NCBI RefSeq assembly: GCF_002741075.1
Contig: NZ_CP016634.1
Span: 2,278,501 to 2,342,500 of the forward strand
From: Pseudomonas putida
GTDB lineage: Bacteria; Pseudomonadota; Gammaproteobacteria; Pseudomonadales; Pseudomonadaceae
Reading direction: 5' to 3'
DNA: 64,000 nucleotides
Shown: positions 43,014-51,883 of the stretch, one piece after another
How positions within the stretch are numbered: position 1 is the first letter of the stretch
Layout of the letters: each line of letters begins with the position of its first letter
Translations under genes and position numbers: made by a program
Notes under the pieces: generated by a model
Told to the model about the DNA's origin: nothing
Databases searched by the model: none
Seen by the model: only the letters and a program-made list of their open reading frames with translations

Positions 43014-44786
43014 TCAGCCCCCCGCGCCATCGACTTCGAGCGCACCGCTGCCCGTCTGGTCGTCATAGCTATAGCGCAGTTGATCGTTGGTGATGTCGGT
43101 GGGTTTGCCGGCTAGCCAGTGCAACACCCGCACCTGCGCGCGGCCCGCTTCGCCCACGGTGATGACCTGCAAGTCTTCCAAGACCTTGCCGCTGCTCAGC
43201 GTGCGCCGCAGCTCCAGGCCGGGCAGGTAGAGGACGTTCTGGGTCTGAGTGGTGCGGGCCGCCTGCTGGGCGCTGGTTTTCAGCACGCGCTGGCGGGCGT
43301 TGTCGTAGCGGTAGTGTTCGTGGTCGTCCGCGCCGCTGTCGCGCTTGATGGGGGTGACCTGTGCAAGCTCTCCACCCGGCGTCCAGGCCAGGGACTGGCC
43401 TGGCAGCAACATCCGCTGCTGACCACTGGCGTTAAACAGCGTCTCCACTTCGGTCGGATCCTTGGCCAGCGAGCTCAGCACCGCCCGGTTGCTGCGTTCG
43501 CTCACGGTGATGTCGGTGGTGTAGCTGTTGCCGGTGGCCGGCGCCCTGTGGCGGATCTGGGCCAGGTTGCCTGCCCTGTCGTAGGTGTAGGTGCGGGTGT
43601 AGCGGGTGTAGGTGGCGTCATCGAACGCGATGAGCGCGGGGTGGTCACGCCCCTGCCCTTGCCGCCGCGCGTCGGCCATCTCCCGCCCCGTCGCGCTGAC
43701 CAGTTGATACAGACTGTCGTAGGCGTAGGTGTTTTCCGGCACCACCTTCTGGTTGCGCCAGAAGCGCGTGGCTTCGGCGTCGTTACGCACGCTCACCACG
43801 TTGCCCACCGGGTCGTAGGCGTAGCGCAGATCCTGCAGCACTTTCGCCCCGCTGCCCTGACGCTCGGTCTTGATGGCGGCCAGGCGCTGGGTCTTGGGCT
43901 CGTAGGTGTAGGTCGTCACCAGCCCGTTGCCGTGCTCCTCGCGCAGCTTCTGGCCGGCAGCAGAGTAACTGAGGGACTTGACGATCACCTGTTCGGTGCC
44001 GCCCTTGAGCGTGAGCCAACTGCCCGCCAATTGGCCGGCCATGTCATAGCGCATGCGTTGCTTATGGCCGGCGGCATCCTGGGTGCTCAGCACGGCCCCG
44101 GTGGCATCGGCGGTGGTCAGGGTGGTGTGGGCGCTGGGCTCGAGCCCGGCGTCATCTTCGTCCAGCCAATCGACGACGGTGTCAGGGTTGTCAGCGTCCT
44201 TGAGTAATTGCCGGGCCACCGAGAGCGGCACACCGGTCAGGGCAATGCTATTGGTGCGCTCCAGCCCGGCGGTGTCGTAGTGACGAATGCACTGGCCAGC
44301 CAGGTTTTGCGCTTGGGCCTGCGGCGTGGGGGCCGCCCAGACCAAGCGTTCGACGATGCGCGCCGGCGCACCGGCCAGCTGCTGCGTCACGCTGAGCGGA
44401 CGGCCCGGCAGCGAGGCGTCCTCGTACTGCCAGGTGCAGGTCACGGGCGGGTCGTCCTTGTCGGGGCTGAGGTTGTGCAGCGTCAGGCACGGCCTACCGG
44501 CGACATCGCTCAGGGCCAGTGATGTGCCGGCATCGACGCTTTGCGTGCGCAAGACCTCACCGGAGAGGCTCGTCAGGTAGGTGAAGTTGGCCAACCCGGC
44601 CTCGCGCAGGCGCGGATCGGTGCTCTGGGCCAGAAAGCCACGGGCATCGTGGCGATGGTAGGTGATGCGCGTGTCCGTCACTTGCGGGGTGTCGGGATGG
44701 CGGTGGTAAACGACATTGCGTACAGGCAAGCCGCGATTGTCCGACACCGTGACGGTGGGTGTGTTGCTGAATAGGGAAATGTTCAA
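43014..44786 (-). CDS. tccC: TccC-like insecticidal toxin complex C component, upstream part (ends at frameshift)
   Basis: 590 codons from a TTG start with AAGGAG six bases upstream. It aligns along its length with Photorhabdus TccC proteins: TPTVTVSDNRGLPVRN, RPCLTLHNL, AGQCIRHYDTAGLERT, YDMAGQLAGSWLTLKGGTEQ, AAGQKLREEHGNGLVTTYTYEP, RNDAEATRFWRNQKVVPENTYAYDS, LQVITVGEAGRAQVRVLHW. TccC forms the beta-propeller-capped cage half that carries a toxin in its C-terminus. The frame ends with LEVDGAGG-stop where the family continues into EEYYPYGGTALWAARN; that sequence follows in another frame. No TcA or TcB gene is in the window, so it is an orphan C component. Confidence 0.85.
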   Translation of the reverse strand: MNISLFSNTPTVTVSDNRGLPVRNVVYHRHPDTPQVTDTRITYHRHDARGFLAQSTDPRLREAGLANFTYLTSLSGEVLRTQSVDAGTSLALSDVAGRPCLTLHNLSPDKDDPPVTCTWQYEDASLPGRPLSVTQQLAGAPARIVERLVWAAPTPQAQAQNLAGQCIRHYDTAGLERTNSIALTGVPLSVARQLLKDADNPDTVVDWLDEDDAGLEPSAHTTLTTADATGAVLSTQDAAGHKQRMRYDMAGQLAGSWLTLKGGTEQVIVKSLSYSAAGQKLREEHGNGLVTTYTYEPKTQRLAAIKTERQGSGAKVLQDLRYAYDPVGNVVSVRNDAEATRFWRNQKVVPENTYAYDSLYQLVSATGREMADARRQGQGRDHPALIAFDDATYTRYTRTYTYDRAGNLAQIRHRAPATGNSYTTDITVSERSNRAVLSSLAKDPTEVETLFNASGQQRMLLPGQSLAWTPGGELAQVTPIKRDSGADDHEHYRYDNARQRVLKTSAQQAARTTQTQNVLYLPGLELRRTLSSGKVLEDLQVITVGEAGRAQVRVLHWLAGKPTDITNDQLRYSYDDQTGSGALEVDGAGG

Positions 44787-44983
44787 GACTTGCTCCTTCG
44801 GTCATAACGAGATCACCCGCCCCTTTTCAGCATCCTAAGCCCCCCACCACAAGGTGAAAGCTCAGCGATCTAACAGCCTTGTGGTTTGCCCCCTTCTCAC
44901 CGCGCGCCTGTTTCTCCTACAGCGCATTCCACCGTGCCTCCGGTGCGCGTGTCGTGTCGTCAGTCTGCATGACGCCCTGCCTT

Positions 44984-45001
44984 CTCATCCGAATGGACGA
45001 G
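44984..45001. promoter_or_regulatory. Island operator O11 before the SRPBCC gene
   Basis: CTCATCC, spacer GAAT, GGACGAG (6 of 7 positions pair), 95 nt before the SRPBCC start. The 44787-45096 gap has no other recognisable element or credible gene. Confidence 0.6.
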
Positions 45002-45096
45002 GAGCGCCTGCGCGCAACTGGCGACGATCCCTCGTTGGGCCACTCGGCTCTCCCGCGCCCTCTCCGGGTGCGGGACCACTCAACGAGGACACCTTG

Positions 45097-45567
45097 ATGA
45101 CAACAGAAAAAAACCTGGTTCGCTCCGTCACCGTGGACATCGCCGCCCCCGCCGAACTGGTCTGGTCGGTCCTTATCGACCTGCCCCGCTACCCCCAGTG
45201 GAACCCCTACACGGTCAAGGTCGAGTCCACCTTGCGCCTGGGCGAGCCGGTCAACCTGTACCTGCCCAACCCCGCCCAGCCTGGTGAACTGCTGCACGTG
45301 ATCGAACACCTGGCCGATTTCGAGCCACACCGCCTGCTGGCCTGGGAGATGCACGCCAGCGCCAGCAACCCCGACGCTGCCCGCCGTGAACAGCTGATCG
45401 AACGCACCGGCCCAGAGAGCTGCCGCTACTACACCACCGACCAGTTCCTGGGCCCGACCGCCGACACGGTCATGGCCAACCATGGCCCCTGGGTCAAGCA
45501 GGGCTTCGACGCCGTGGCCCTGGCGGTGAAGGCCCGCGCCGAGTCGCTGCACGCCGCGGCAAGGTGA
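45097..45567 (+). CDS. SRPBCC (START/Bet v1-like) hydrophobic-ligand protein
   Basis: 156 residues. The ATG at 45097 (MTTEKNLVRSVTVDIAAPAE) begins the domain; the frame is open 81 codons further upstream but that part lacks sense and covers the operator. The beginning VTVDIAAPAELVWSVLIDLPRYPQWNPYTVKVE is the polyketide-cyclase/START signature, a helix-grip fold with a large hydrophobic cavity. Possible steroid carrier or isomerase-like helper (inference). Adjacent to cysDNC and controlled by O11. Confidence 0.78.
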   Translation: MTTEKNLVRSVTVDIAAPAELVWSVLIDLPRYPQWNPYTVKVESTLRLGEPVNLYLPNPAQPGELLHVIEHLADFEPHRLLAWEMHASASNPDAARREQLIERTGPESCRYYTTDQFLGPTADTVMANHGPWVKQGFDAVALAVKARAESLHAAAR

Positions 45568-45586
45568 TTTTCGCGCCCTCGGCGCA

Positions 45587-45606
45587 CTTCGTCCGAGCAG
45601 ACGAAG
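45587..45606. promoter_or_regulatory. Island operator O12 before cysD-cysNC
   Basis: CTTCGTCC, spacer GAGC, AGACGAAG (7 of 8 positions pair), 72 nt before the cysD start codon. Confidence 0.7.
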
Positions 45607-45678
45607 AGGCGCCGGGGGCGCATTGCCTACCTTGGCGTCAACCGGGCCCGAGCCCGGACGATCACGAGGAGGTATCCA

Positions 45679-46575
45679 ATGTTGACTCATCTGCAATGGC
45701 TGGAAGCCGAGAGCATCCAGATCATCCGCGAAGTGGTGGCCGAGTGTGAAAACCCGGTGATGCTCTACTCCATCGGCAAGGACAGCGCGGTGATGCTGCA
45801 CCTGGCGATGAAGGCCTTCGCCCCGGGCAAACCGCCCTTCCCCTTGCTCCACGTGGACACCACCTGGAAGTTTCGCGAGATGATCGATTTTCGCGACCAG
45901 ACCGCCAAGCGCCTGGGCCTTGAACTGCTGGTGCACATCAACCCCGAGGGCGTGGAAAAGGCCATCGACCCGTTCACCCACGGCTCGGCGCTGCACACCG
46001 ATGTCTGGAAGACCCAGGGCCTGAAGCAAGCGCTGGACCAGTACGGCTTCGACGCAGCCTTTGGCGGCGCGCGGCGCGACGAGGAAAAGTCCCGGGCCAA
46101 GGAACGGGTGTTCTCCCTGCGCTCCGAGCAGCACCGCTGGGACCCCAAGCAGCAGCGCCCGGAACTCTGGCGTCTGTACAACACGCGCAAGCGCAAAGGC
46201 GAGAGCCTGCGGGTGTTCCCACTGTCGAACTGGACCGAGCTGGACATCTGGCAATACATCTACCTGGAGCAGATCCCCATCGTGCCGCTGTACTTCGCCA
46301 AGGAACGCCCAGTGGTGGAGCGCGACGGCACTCTGATCATGGTCGACGACCACCGCCTGCCGCTGCGTGACGGCGAAACCCCAGAAATGCGCAAGGTGCG
46401 CTTCCGCACCCTGGGCTGCTACCCACTCACCGGCGCCATCGACAGCGATGCCGAGGACTTGCCGGCGATCATCAGCGAGATGCTGGTCAGCCGCACCTCG
46501 GAACGCCAGGGCCGCCTGATCGACAGCGACTCGGCCGGTTCCATGGAGAAGAAAAAACAAGAGGGGTACTTCTGA
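45679..46575 (+). CDS. cysD: Sulfate adenylyltransferase subunit 2
   Basis: 298 residues, full length. The PP-loop is [17 protein letters not shown], followed by the family segments [30 protein letters not shown] and [13 protein letters not shown]. With CysN it makes APS from ATP and sulfate. GAGGAGG-type site upstream. Its stop overlaps the cysNC start (TGATG). It is under island operator O12, so it may be a second, steroid-inducible set in addition to the housekeeping assimilation genes; that needs the rest of the genome. Confidence 0.92.
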   Translation: MLTHLQWLEAESIQIIREVVAECENPVMLYSIGKDSAVMLHLAMKAFAPGKPPFPLLHVDTTWKFREMIDFRDQTAKRLGLELLVHINPEGVEKAIDPFTHGSALHTDVWKTQGLKQALDQYGFDAAFGGARRDEEKSRAKERVFSLRSEQHRWDPKQQRPELWRLYNTRKRKGESLRVFPLSNWTELDIWQYIYLEQIPIVPLYFAKERPVVERDGTLIMVDDHRLPLRDGETPEMRKVRFRTLGCYPLTGAIDSDAEDLPAIISEMLVSRTSERQGRLIDSDSAGSMEKKKQEGYF

Positions 46576-48467
46576 TGAACGCCATCACCCATGCCCAACA
46601 CGACGCACTCACCCCCTACCTGCAGGCGCAACAGCACAAGCAACTGCTGCGCTTCATCACCTGTGGCAGTGTCGACGACGGCAAGAGCACCCTGATCGGG
46701 CGCCTGCTGTACGAATCCAAGGTGCTGTTCGAAGACCAGCTCGGCCAGCTCGAAGCCGACTCGAAAAAACTCGGCACCCAAGGCGACGAGCTGGACTTCG
46801 CCTTGCTGGTGGACGGCCTGGCCGCCGAGCGTGAACAAGGCATCACCATTGATGTGGCGTACCGCTTCTTTGCCACCGACAAGCGCAAGTTCATCGTCGC
46901 CGACACCCCGGGCCATGAGCAGTACACCCGCAACATGGTCACCGGCGCTTCCACCGCGGACCTGGCGGTGATCCTGGTGGACGCCCGCCAGGGCCTGCTG
47001 ACCCAGACCCGCCGCCACAGCTACCTGGTGTCGCTGCTGGGCATTCGCAAGGTGGTGCTGGCGATCAACAAGCTCGACCTGATGGATTACTCCCAGACCG
47101 TGTTCGATCGCATCGAGGCCGACTACCGCGCCTTCGCCGCGCAGATCGGCCTGCACGACATCCAGTGCATCCCGCTGTCGGCGCTGCGCGGCGACAACAT
47201 GCTCACCCCCAGCCCCAATACCCCGTGGTACACAGGGCCCAGCCTCTTGGCGTACCTGGAGGACGTGCCACTGGAGCAGGCCCGCGCCAGCGAAGCGCCG
47301 TTCCGCCTGCCGGTGCAGTGGGTCAACCGGCCGAACCTTGATTTTCGCGGCTTCTGCGGCAACGTCGCCGCCGGCAGCGTGAGTGTCGGCGAGCGCATCC
47401 GCGTGCTGCCTTCAGGCCAGCAGAGCGAGGTCAGCGAAATCCTTGGCGCCAGCGGCCCGCAGCAACGCGCCGAGTGCGGCCAGGCCGTGACCCTGGTGCT
47501 CAAGGACGAGATCGACATCAGCCGGGGTGACCTGATCGCCCTGGCCGATGCCCCGCCCGCGGTGGCCGACCAGTTCGAGGCCACCCTGGTGTGGATGGAC
47601 GAGGACGCCCTACTGCCCGGGCGCCCCTACCTGATGAAGATCGGTTGCCGCACCGTGGGCATGAGCTGCGCCAACCTCAAGCACCGGGTGGACGTGAACA
47701 GCCTTGAGCAGCTCGCCGCCAAGACGCTGGAGCTCAACGGGATAGGCGTGTGCAACCTGCACCTGGATCGGCCGATCCCGTTCGATGCCTATGCCGACAA
47801 CCGGGACACCGGCGGCTTCATCGTCATCGACCGGCTGAGCAACCGCACAGTCGGCGCCGGCATGCTGCACTTCGCCTTGCGCCGCGCGCAGAACGTGCAT
47901 TGGCAAGCCATCGACGTCAACCGCGAGGCCCACGCCGCGCTCAAAGGCCAGACCCCGCGGGTGCTGTGGTTCACCGGGCTCTCCGGTGCGGGTAAATCGA
48001 CCATCGCCAACCTGGTGGAGCGCAAGCTGCATGCCCTGGGCAAGCACACCTACCTGCTCGACGGCGACAACGTGCGCCACGGCCTGAACCGCGACCTGGG
48101 CTTCACCGAGGCGGACCGGGTGGAGAATATCCGCCGCGTGGCCGAGGTGGCCAAGCTGATGCTCGATGCCGGGTTGATCACCCTGGTCTCGTTCATCTCG
48201 CCGTTTCGCGCCGAGCGCGACATGGCCCGCAGCCTTGCCGGGGATGGCAACTTCTTGGAGATCTTCATCGACGCCCCGCTGGCCCTGGCCGAGCAGCGCG
48301 ACCCCAAAGGGCTGTACCAGAAGGCCCGGCGTGGTGAGCTGAAGAACTTCACCGGTATCGACTCGCCCTACGAGCCGCCGGTGAACCCGGAGTTGCACAT
48401 CGACACCCAGCGCGAATCGGCCGAAGCCGCCGCCGAACGCATCGTCGAAGCCTTGCTCAACCTCTGA
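46575..48467 (+). CDS. cysNC: Bifunctional sulfate adenylyltransferase subunit 1 / APS kinase
   Basis: 630 residues. N-terminal GTPase of the EF-Tu type: [43 protein letters not shown]. The C-terminal ~190 residues are APS kinase: [19 protein letters not shown] and [17 protein letters not shown]. The fusion converts sulfate fully to PAPS, the donor used by the sulfotransferase at 39463-40638. Two-domain fusion is normal in Pseudomonas. A 30-nt GC hairpin follows. Confidence 0.92.
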   Translation: MNAITHAQHDALTPYLQAQQHKQLLRFITCGSVDDGKSTLIGRLLYESKVLFEDQLGQLEADSKKLGTQGDELDFALLVDGLAAEREQGITIDVAYRFFATDKRKFIVADTPGHEQYTRNMVTGASTADLAVILVDARQGLLTQTRRHSYLVSLLGIRKVVLAINKLDLMDYSQTVFDRIEADYRAFAAQIGLHDIQCIPLSALRGDNMLTPSPNTPWYTGPSLLAYLEDVPLEQARASEAPFRLPVQWVNRPNLDFRGFCGNVAAGSVSVGERIRVLPSGQQSEVSEILGASGPQQRAECGQAVTLVLKDEIDISRGDLIALADAPPAVADQFEATLVWMDEDALLPGRPYLMKIGCRTVGMSCANLKHRVDVNSLEQLAAKTLELNGIGVCNLHLDRPIPFDAYADNRDTGGFIVIDRLSNRTVGAGMLHFALRRAQNVHWQAIDVNREAHAALKGQTPRVLWFTGLSGAGKSTIANLVERKLHALGKHTYLLDGDNVRHGLNRDLGFTEADRVENIRRVAEVAKLMLDAGLITLVSFISPFRAERDMARSLAGDGNFLEIFIDAPLALAEQRDPKGLYQKARRGELKNFTGIDSPYEPPVNPELHIDTQRESAEAAAERIVEALLNL

Positions 48468-48473
48468 GCGAAG

Positions 48474-48503
48474 CGGACGCGGCGCCACGCCGCCGCGTCC
48501 GCA
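48474..48503. terminator. Bidirectional hairpin between cysNC and the phosphoethanolamine transferase-like gene
   Basis: Arms GCGGACGCGGCG / CGCCGCGTCCGC with a 6-nt loop between two convergent genes; no U-tract. Confidence 0.5.
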
Positions 48504-48512
48504 CCTGACGGT

Positions 48513-50126
48513 TCAGCGGGTGCCGAACTCGAACGAGGGCACGAAACCCGAGCCGAGCAAGTAGGGGCAGTTCGAGGCGACGAAGTCGTCGCTGAGCATA
48601 TCGTCCGCACTGTTGTAGCCGTCGGTGTACACCCCGGTAAGCCCCAGCAGCGTATGGGGCAGGGACGAAATGCTGACCGGTTGATCTTCACGCTGCCGCA
48701 GTTTCTCAAGCTTGGCGCTTTGGTGCTGCGACACGTTGTCGGTGGCCCAGACGAAGGCCGAGACCGACAGGTCGTATTCATTGCCGATGCCATGGCCCAA
48801 CAAGCCACGATGATCGTCCATGAGGTTCTCGCCATGATCGGAGGTGTAGACCAGCACTGACGGTTTGTTGCTGGCTTCCAGCTGGTTCATCAGCGTGTGC
48901 AGGAGCCAGTCGGTGTAGAGCACGGTGTTGTCGTAATGGGCGGTGATCCTGTCTTTGGCGCTGTCGGTGGCGGGCTGGAACTGCCTGAAGCTGTCCGGAT
49001 AACGGCGCGCATAATCGAAATGGCTGCCCTTGATGTGAATGAAGATCGCCCGCTTGGCTGGGGGCGAGTGCAGGATTTGCTCGTGCACTGGCAACAATGC
49101 GGCGTCATAGCTGCGCTCGAAGTACTGCCGGCTGTTCGCTTCGGCGGCGATCTGCGGAATGATCCCACCAAAGCTGTCGACCTCCTGGACAGACAACCAA
49201 TGGGTCGTATAGCCCGCCGCACGGTAGATGCCCACCAAGGATTTGGTCGAGGCGATCCGATCCCAATCGGAGATCGGCGACAGGCTCAGCATCGACGGCA
49301 CGGCGAACGAGGTATAGGGCGCGGTGGTGCACATGCGGTTGAACTTGAACAGTCCCAGGCGCTTGTCCAGATTCGGCGTGGTCGGTTTGTCGTAGCCGTA
49401 AAGCGACCAGTTGTGTGGGCGTGAGGACTCGCCGATCACGAAGACGACGGTCTCGATGTTCGAATCGTTCGAGACGCGAGTGATGTTGACCTTGGTGTCC
49501 TGGCGCTGCTTGATGTACTGCAGGGTTTCGGCATGCAGGTAGGCGGTCAGGCCGATCTGCGACAGGTAGCCCACCGGCGTGCTCTGGTCCTTGGCGGCCA
49601 GGTCCAGCACCGCACCCTTGCCCAGCGAGTTGAGCTGGACGGTCTTGTAGAAGTACATGCCATACCCCAGCAGCAAGGCGCCCAGGCTCAAGGCGAACAG
49701 CATCCGGCTCTTGGGTAGCTTGCGGCGGTACAGGCCGGCCAGTCCCAGGCCGTAACAGGCCATGAACACCAGCAGGACGAAGGCGATGGACTTCCAGTAG
49801 GTCAGCAGGAAGTCATTGGCCTCTTTGTAGTTGGTCAGCCCGATGAACAGGTAGGCCGCCGTCAACCGTGAGTTGAAGTTGAGCGTCAGGAACAGGTCGA
49901 TGGTGGCCAACAGATAGAACGGCAAAAGCACGACGTGAAGCTTGAACTGGTTGGATGACGCGAAGCGGATCGCCGCCAACCACAGCACCGAGATGGCGAG
50001 GGTGTAGAGCGCCAGCAGGTCGATCTTGGCGTATGGGTTGGCGAGTGTGCGGATGAAAATGGGCGAGAGCAGAAACGCCCAGAGCACCAGGTTCGGCCAT
50101 TCCTGCTTTAGCGTGGGTATCTTCAT
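48513..50126 (-). CDS. EptA/CptA-like phosphoethanolamine transferase (alkaline phosphatase superfamily membrane protein)
   Basis: 537 residues. Five N-terminal membrane helices (about residues 14-30, 36-55, 63-82, 112-132, 142-160) precede a periplasmic sulfatase-like domain. The nucleophile region is VVFVIGESSRPHNWSLYGYDKPTTP-like (residues 228-252), with Ser in place of the usual Thr after GE; the metal-ligand motif SDHGENLMDDHRGLLGHG is intact. Such proteins add phosphoethanolamine to lipid A or other surface glycans. It may follow regulation outside the steroid island, as no operator is seen upstream. Specificity unknown. Confidence 0.82.
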   Translation of the reverse strand: MKIPTLKQEWPNLVLWAFLLSPIFIRTLANPYAKIDLLALYTLAISVLWLAAIRFASSNQFKLHVVLLPFYLLATIDLFLTLNFNSRLTAAYLFIGLTNYKEANDFLLTYWKSIAFVLLVFMACYGLGLAGLYRRKLPKSRMLFALSLGALLLGYGMYFYKTVQLNSLGKGAVLDLAAKDQSTPVGYLSQIGLTAYLHAETLQYIKQRQDTKVNITRVSNDSNIETVVFVIGESSRPHNWSLYGYDKPTTPNLDKRLGLFKFNRMCTTAPYTSFAVPSMLSLSPISDWDRIASTKSLVGIYRAAGYTTHWLSVQEVDSFGGIIPQIAAEANSRQYFERSYDAALLPVHEQILHSPPAKRAIFIHIKGSHFDYARRYPDSFRQFQPATDSAKDRITAHYDNTVLYTDWLLHTLMNQLEASNKPSVLVYTSDHGENLMDDHRGLLGHGIGNEYDLSVSAFVWATDNVSQHQSAKLEKLRQREDQPVSISSLPHTLLGLTGVYTDGYNSADDMLSDDFVASNCPYLLGSGFVPSFEFGTR

Positions 50127-50654
50127 TTTTTAGTTATTCTCGTCGGGCGCCCATGGGAGGGTGCTTACCTGAGCAATAGCCAATTGCTGGCATACGAACG
50201 AGCATAGATCATCGAGCTTCTCCTTGGATGGAGGCGCTGACGGTTGGGGCTGCGTTGTCTGCCCTGGGCTCTCAAGGCAAACCACGCTGCAAGAAGCCCC
50301 CGCAGAAGGGCCGGATTCGCGTAGCTTTCTTCGCGGGTAAACCCGCTCCCACAGGTACGGCGGTGCTTCGAGGCCTGTGGTTGAGCCTGTGGGAGATTCT
50401 AGGGTGCCGGACAAACTCGAATCGCCTTCGGTTGGTATTCCTTCACTTTTCAGCCCGTGCAAATACCAGCCCTGGCGCAGTTCTCACAGACACAGCGGTG
50501 TTGTTGAGAACACCGCAGAACCTGTGGGAGCGGGTTTACCCGCGAATGGGCCAGAACTGCCTACAAATATTCAGCTTTTTGCCACGCGATGGTCCAGGCG
50601 CCTCCACCCGGCCTCCTGAGCTCGCGATTGGCGGCCGTATCTGTACATGACAGT
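50127..50654. repeat. Gene-free stretch with REPs and shuffled repeat blocks
   Basis: REP units at 50330-50353 and 50521-50547. 50386-50470 repeats the block seen at about 10628-10700 (GAGCCTGTGGGAG, AATCGCCTTCGGTTGGTATT, GTGCAAATACC). 50548-50640 resembles 10490-10600 with the central part inverted (GGCCTCCTGAGCTCGCGATTGG retained). No credible gene. Confidence 0.6.
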
Positions 50655-50671
50655 TAGTCCAAACAGACGAT
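50655..50671 (+). promoter_or_regulatory. Island operator O13 before LuxR regulator 2
   Basis: TAGTCC, spacer AAAC, AGACGAT, 55 nt before the regulator's start: probable autoregulation. Confidence 0.68.
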
Positions 50672-50726
50672 TTACCCGACGAGCCCCCCATCAATACTGC
50701 CCTTCCCGATACCCGCGAGGCGCAGC

Positions 50727-51875
50727 ATGATCGCTCACCATCCGGCTCCCATCGCCACTGACGCGCTCAGCGCCTTGCTCGCCCAGGTCTATCAAGGCCC
50801 CCTCGAATCCACACCCTGGGGCGGCTTTCTCGAACAGCTACGCCAGCGCCTGGACGCCAGTTTCATCACCCTGGTGCTGCGCAACCCGGAGCACGAACGC
50901 CCGGGCCTGATCGTCAATGCCTCCAGCCACGGCCCGCTGCTGCCGGGCGAGCCGTCCTACAGCGAGTACTACTACTCCATCTGCCCCTTCCTCGACTGGC
51001 CTGCCGATCACGTTGCCACGGCCGACCAGGTGATGGGCAGCGCGGTATGGCTGGCTCACGATTTCTACCGCAACTACCTGCAACCGCTGGACCTGCGCCA
51101 CGTGCTGGTGGCCAACATGGTGACCAATGCCGGCATGCACTGCGCCCTGTTTGCCAGCCGCGGGCATGCCGGGGCGGACTTCGATGCCGAGGAAATCGCC
51201 CTGGTGCGCCTACTGCTGCCACACGTGCAGCAGGCCGTGGACCTGCACTCGGCCGTGGACCAGCTCGACTCCGAGCGCCAGTTGTATGCCGCGACCATCG
51301 ACCGCTTGATGGTCGGCACGGTGATCCTCGATGAGAACGGCCGCAAGCTGCGTTGCAACAGTGCCGCGCAGCGATTGTTCGATGAAGGCGATGGCCTGGT
51401 ATGCCGGCAAGAAAAACTCTGCGCCTACCTCAACCATGAGAACCGCACCTTGCAACAAGCGGTCCAGACCGTGCTGCGTCAACGCCAGCGCGGGTTGGAC
51501 GAACTGGAAGTGCTCACCCTGTCCCGGCCCAGCGGCCAGATGCCGCTCAACCTGCTGCTGCGGCCCATCCCCCTGAACTACCAGGCCGGCAAAGGCACCC
51601 GCAGGCCGGCGGTGGCATTGTTCATTCGCGACCCGGCCGACTCGCCCCAGGCCTCGCGGCACCTGCTGCGCAGCCTGTTCCAGCTCACGCCGATGGAAAC
51701 CGAGGTGGCGATGCTGGTGATGGATGGGCAGACCCTGGATGAAACAGCGGACCTGTTGCACGTGTCGCGCAATACCGTGCGCGCGCACCTGCGCGGGGTG
51801 TTCGCCAAGACCGGCGCCACGCGTCAGGCACAATTGGTGAAAACCCTGCTCAACAGTGTGGCGTCGCTGGGCTGA
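50727..51875 (+). CDS. LuxR-family regulator 2, TesR/TeiR-like
   Basis: 382 residues, same architecture as regulator 1 (7066-8193). C-terminal LuxR helix-turn-helix: LTPMETEVAMLVMDGQTLDETADLL and VSRNTVRAHLRGVFAKTGATRQ; in the middle, QLYAATIDRLMVGTVILDENGRKLRCN corresponds to the PAS-like turn of regulator 1. It marks the right border of the operator-bearing region and, unlike regulator 1, carries the operator in its own promoter. The two probably recognise the same or similar sites and may respond to different steroids. Confidence 0.82.
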   Translation: MIAHHPAPIATDALSALLAQVYQGPLESTPWGGFLEQLRQRLDASFITLVLRNPEHERPGLIVNASSHGPLLPGEPSYSEYYYSICPFLDWPADHVATADQVMGSAVWLAHDFYRNYLQPLDLRHVLVANMVTNAGMHCALFASRGHAGADFDAEEIALVRLLLPHVQQAVDLHSAVDQLDSERQLYAATIDRLMVGTVILDENGRKLRCNSAAQRLFDEGDGLVCRQEKLCAYLNHENRTLQQAVQTVLRQRQRGLDELEVLTLSRPSGQMPLNLLLRPIPLNYQAGKGTRRPAVALFIRDPADSPQASRHLLRSLFQLTPMETEVAMLVMDGQTLDETADLLHVSRNTVRAHLRGVFAKTGATRQAQLVKTLLNSVASLG

Positions 51876-51883
51876 GCAACCGT

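Noticed and set aside
44854..45096. Extended N-terminus of the SRPBCC protein
   Set aside because: The in-frame extension covers operator O11 and shows no domain; the ATG at 45097 begins exactly at the domain.
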